From JALXDT01 sp964634755 (GTDB lineage Bacteria; Acidobacteriota; Aminicenantia; JAMOAD01), in the NCBI GenBank assembly GCA_964634755.1, contig CAZWJH010000040.1, positions 1-20,765 of the forward strand: a DNA stretch of 20,765 nt, in the 5' to 3' direction. The notes under the pieces were generated by a model, which saw only the letters and a list, made by a program, of their open reading frames with translations, searched no databases and was not told the DNA's origin. Positions 20,760 to 20,765 of the stretch are shown one piece after another. Every line of letters begins with the position of its first letter. The stretch's first letter is position 1. The translations under genes were made by a program, and so were the position numbers.

Positions 20760-20765
20760 CCTCCT
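20760..20765 (-). promoter_or_regulatory. ribosome-binding site of pal
   Basis: A perfect AGGAGG on the minus strand lies 4 bases before the pal ATG (20755), at the extreme right edge of the window. It fixes the pal start. Confidence 0.8.

Overview
The window is an AT-rich stretch of a bacterial chromosome, roughly one third G+C by eye. It is gene-dense, with at least 23 protein genes and no intergenic gap above about 180 bases. The organism is a diderm: there is a Pal lipoprotein with an OmpA-type peptidoglycan-binding domain, a CpoB/YbgF periplasmic protein, a probable outer-membrane beta-barrel, and several exported proteins. Isoprenoid supply is by the DXP route (dxs plus a prenyl synthase). 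Carbamate kinase beside a cyclic-2,3-diphosphoglycerate-synthetase-like GTPase suggests an anaerobe that may ferment nitrogen compounds. A phylum cannot be assigned from these genes; a low-GC member of a little-cultured diderm lineage fits. No rRNA, tRNA, CRISPR array, insertion sequence or convincing intrinsic terminator was seen.

Region 1 (1-5589) is a patchwork of short, mostly single-gene units. It holds the tail of a probable serine hydrolase, an exported SMP-30-like beta-propeller protein, a hicBA toxin-antitoxin pair, a sirtuin, a YkgJ-type cysteine-cluster protein, a flavodoxin-fold reductase, a nucleotidyltransferase-fold gene bracketed by two near-identical 43-base palindromic repeats, and an EamA transporter. 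Several genes here have a -10 box so close to the start codon, and no Shine-Dalgarno sequence, that their mRNAs are probably leaderless.

Region 2 (5599-15361, minus strand) is one compact eight-gene run read from a good promoter at 15428-15456. The order is cPGS-like GTPase, arcC, a 760-residue protein of unknown family with a long lysine/glutamate tail, ymdB, xseA, xseB, a prenyl synthase, then dxs. Gaps are 28 bases or fewer and two gene pairs overlap. The ymdB-xseA-xseB-prenyl synthase-dxs core combines nucleic-acid processing with early isoprenoid synthesis, a known bacterial association.

Region 3 (15543-18522, plus strand) holds a small beta-barrel protein. It is followed by a radical SAM/SPASM enzyme with a PqqD-like N-terminal domain, which is translationally coupled to a cysteine-free four-helix membrane protein of unknown family. 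This pair is a candidate undescribed peptide- or protein-modification unit.

Region 4 (18519-20755, minus strand) is the downstream part of a tol-pal-type operon: pal, cpoB, ssb and a hotdog thioesterase. Any tolQRAB genes would lie beyond the right edge.

The main leads are the repeat-bracketed nucleotidyltransferase unit, the radical SAM/membrane protein pair, the lysine-tailed 760-residue protein beside ymdB, the arcC/cPGS pairing, and the leaderless promoter architecture.
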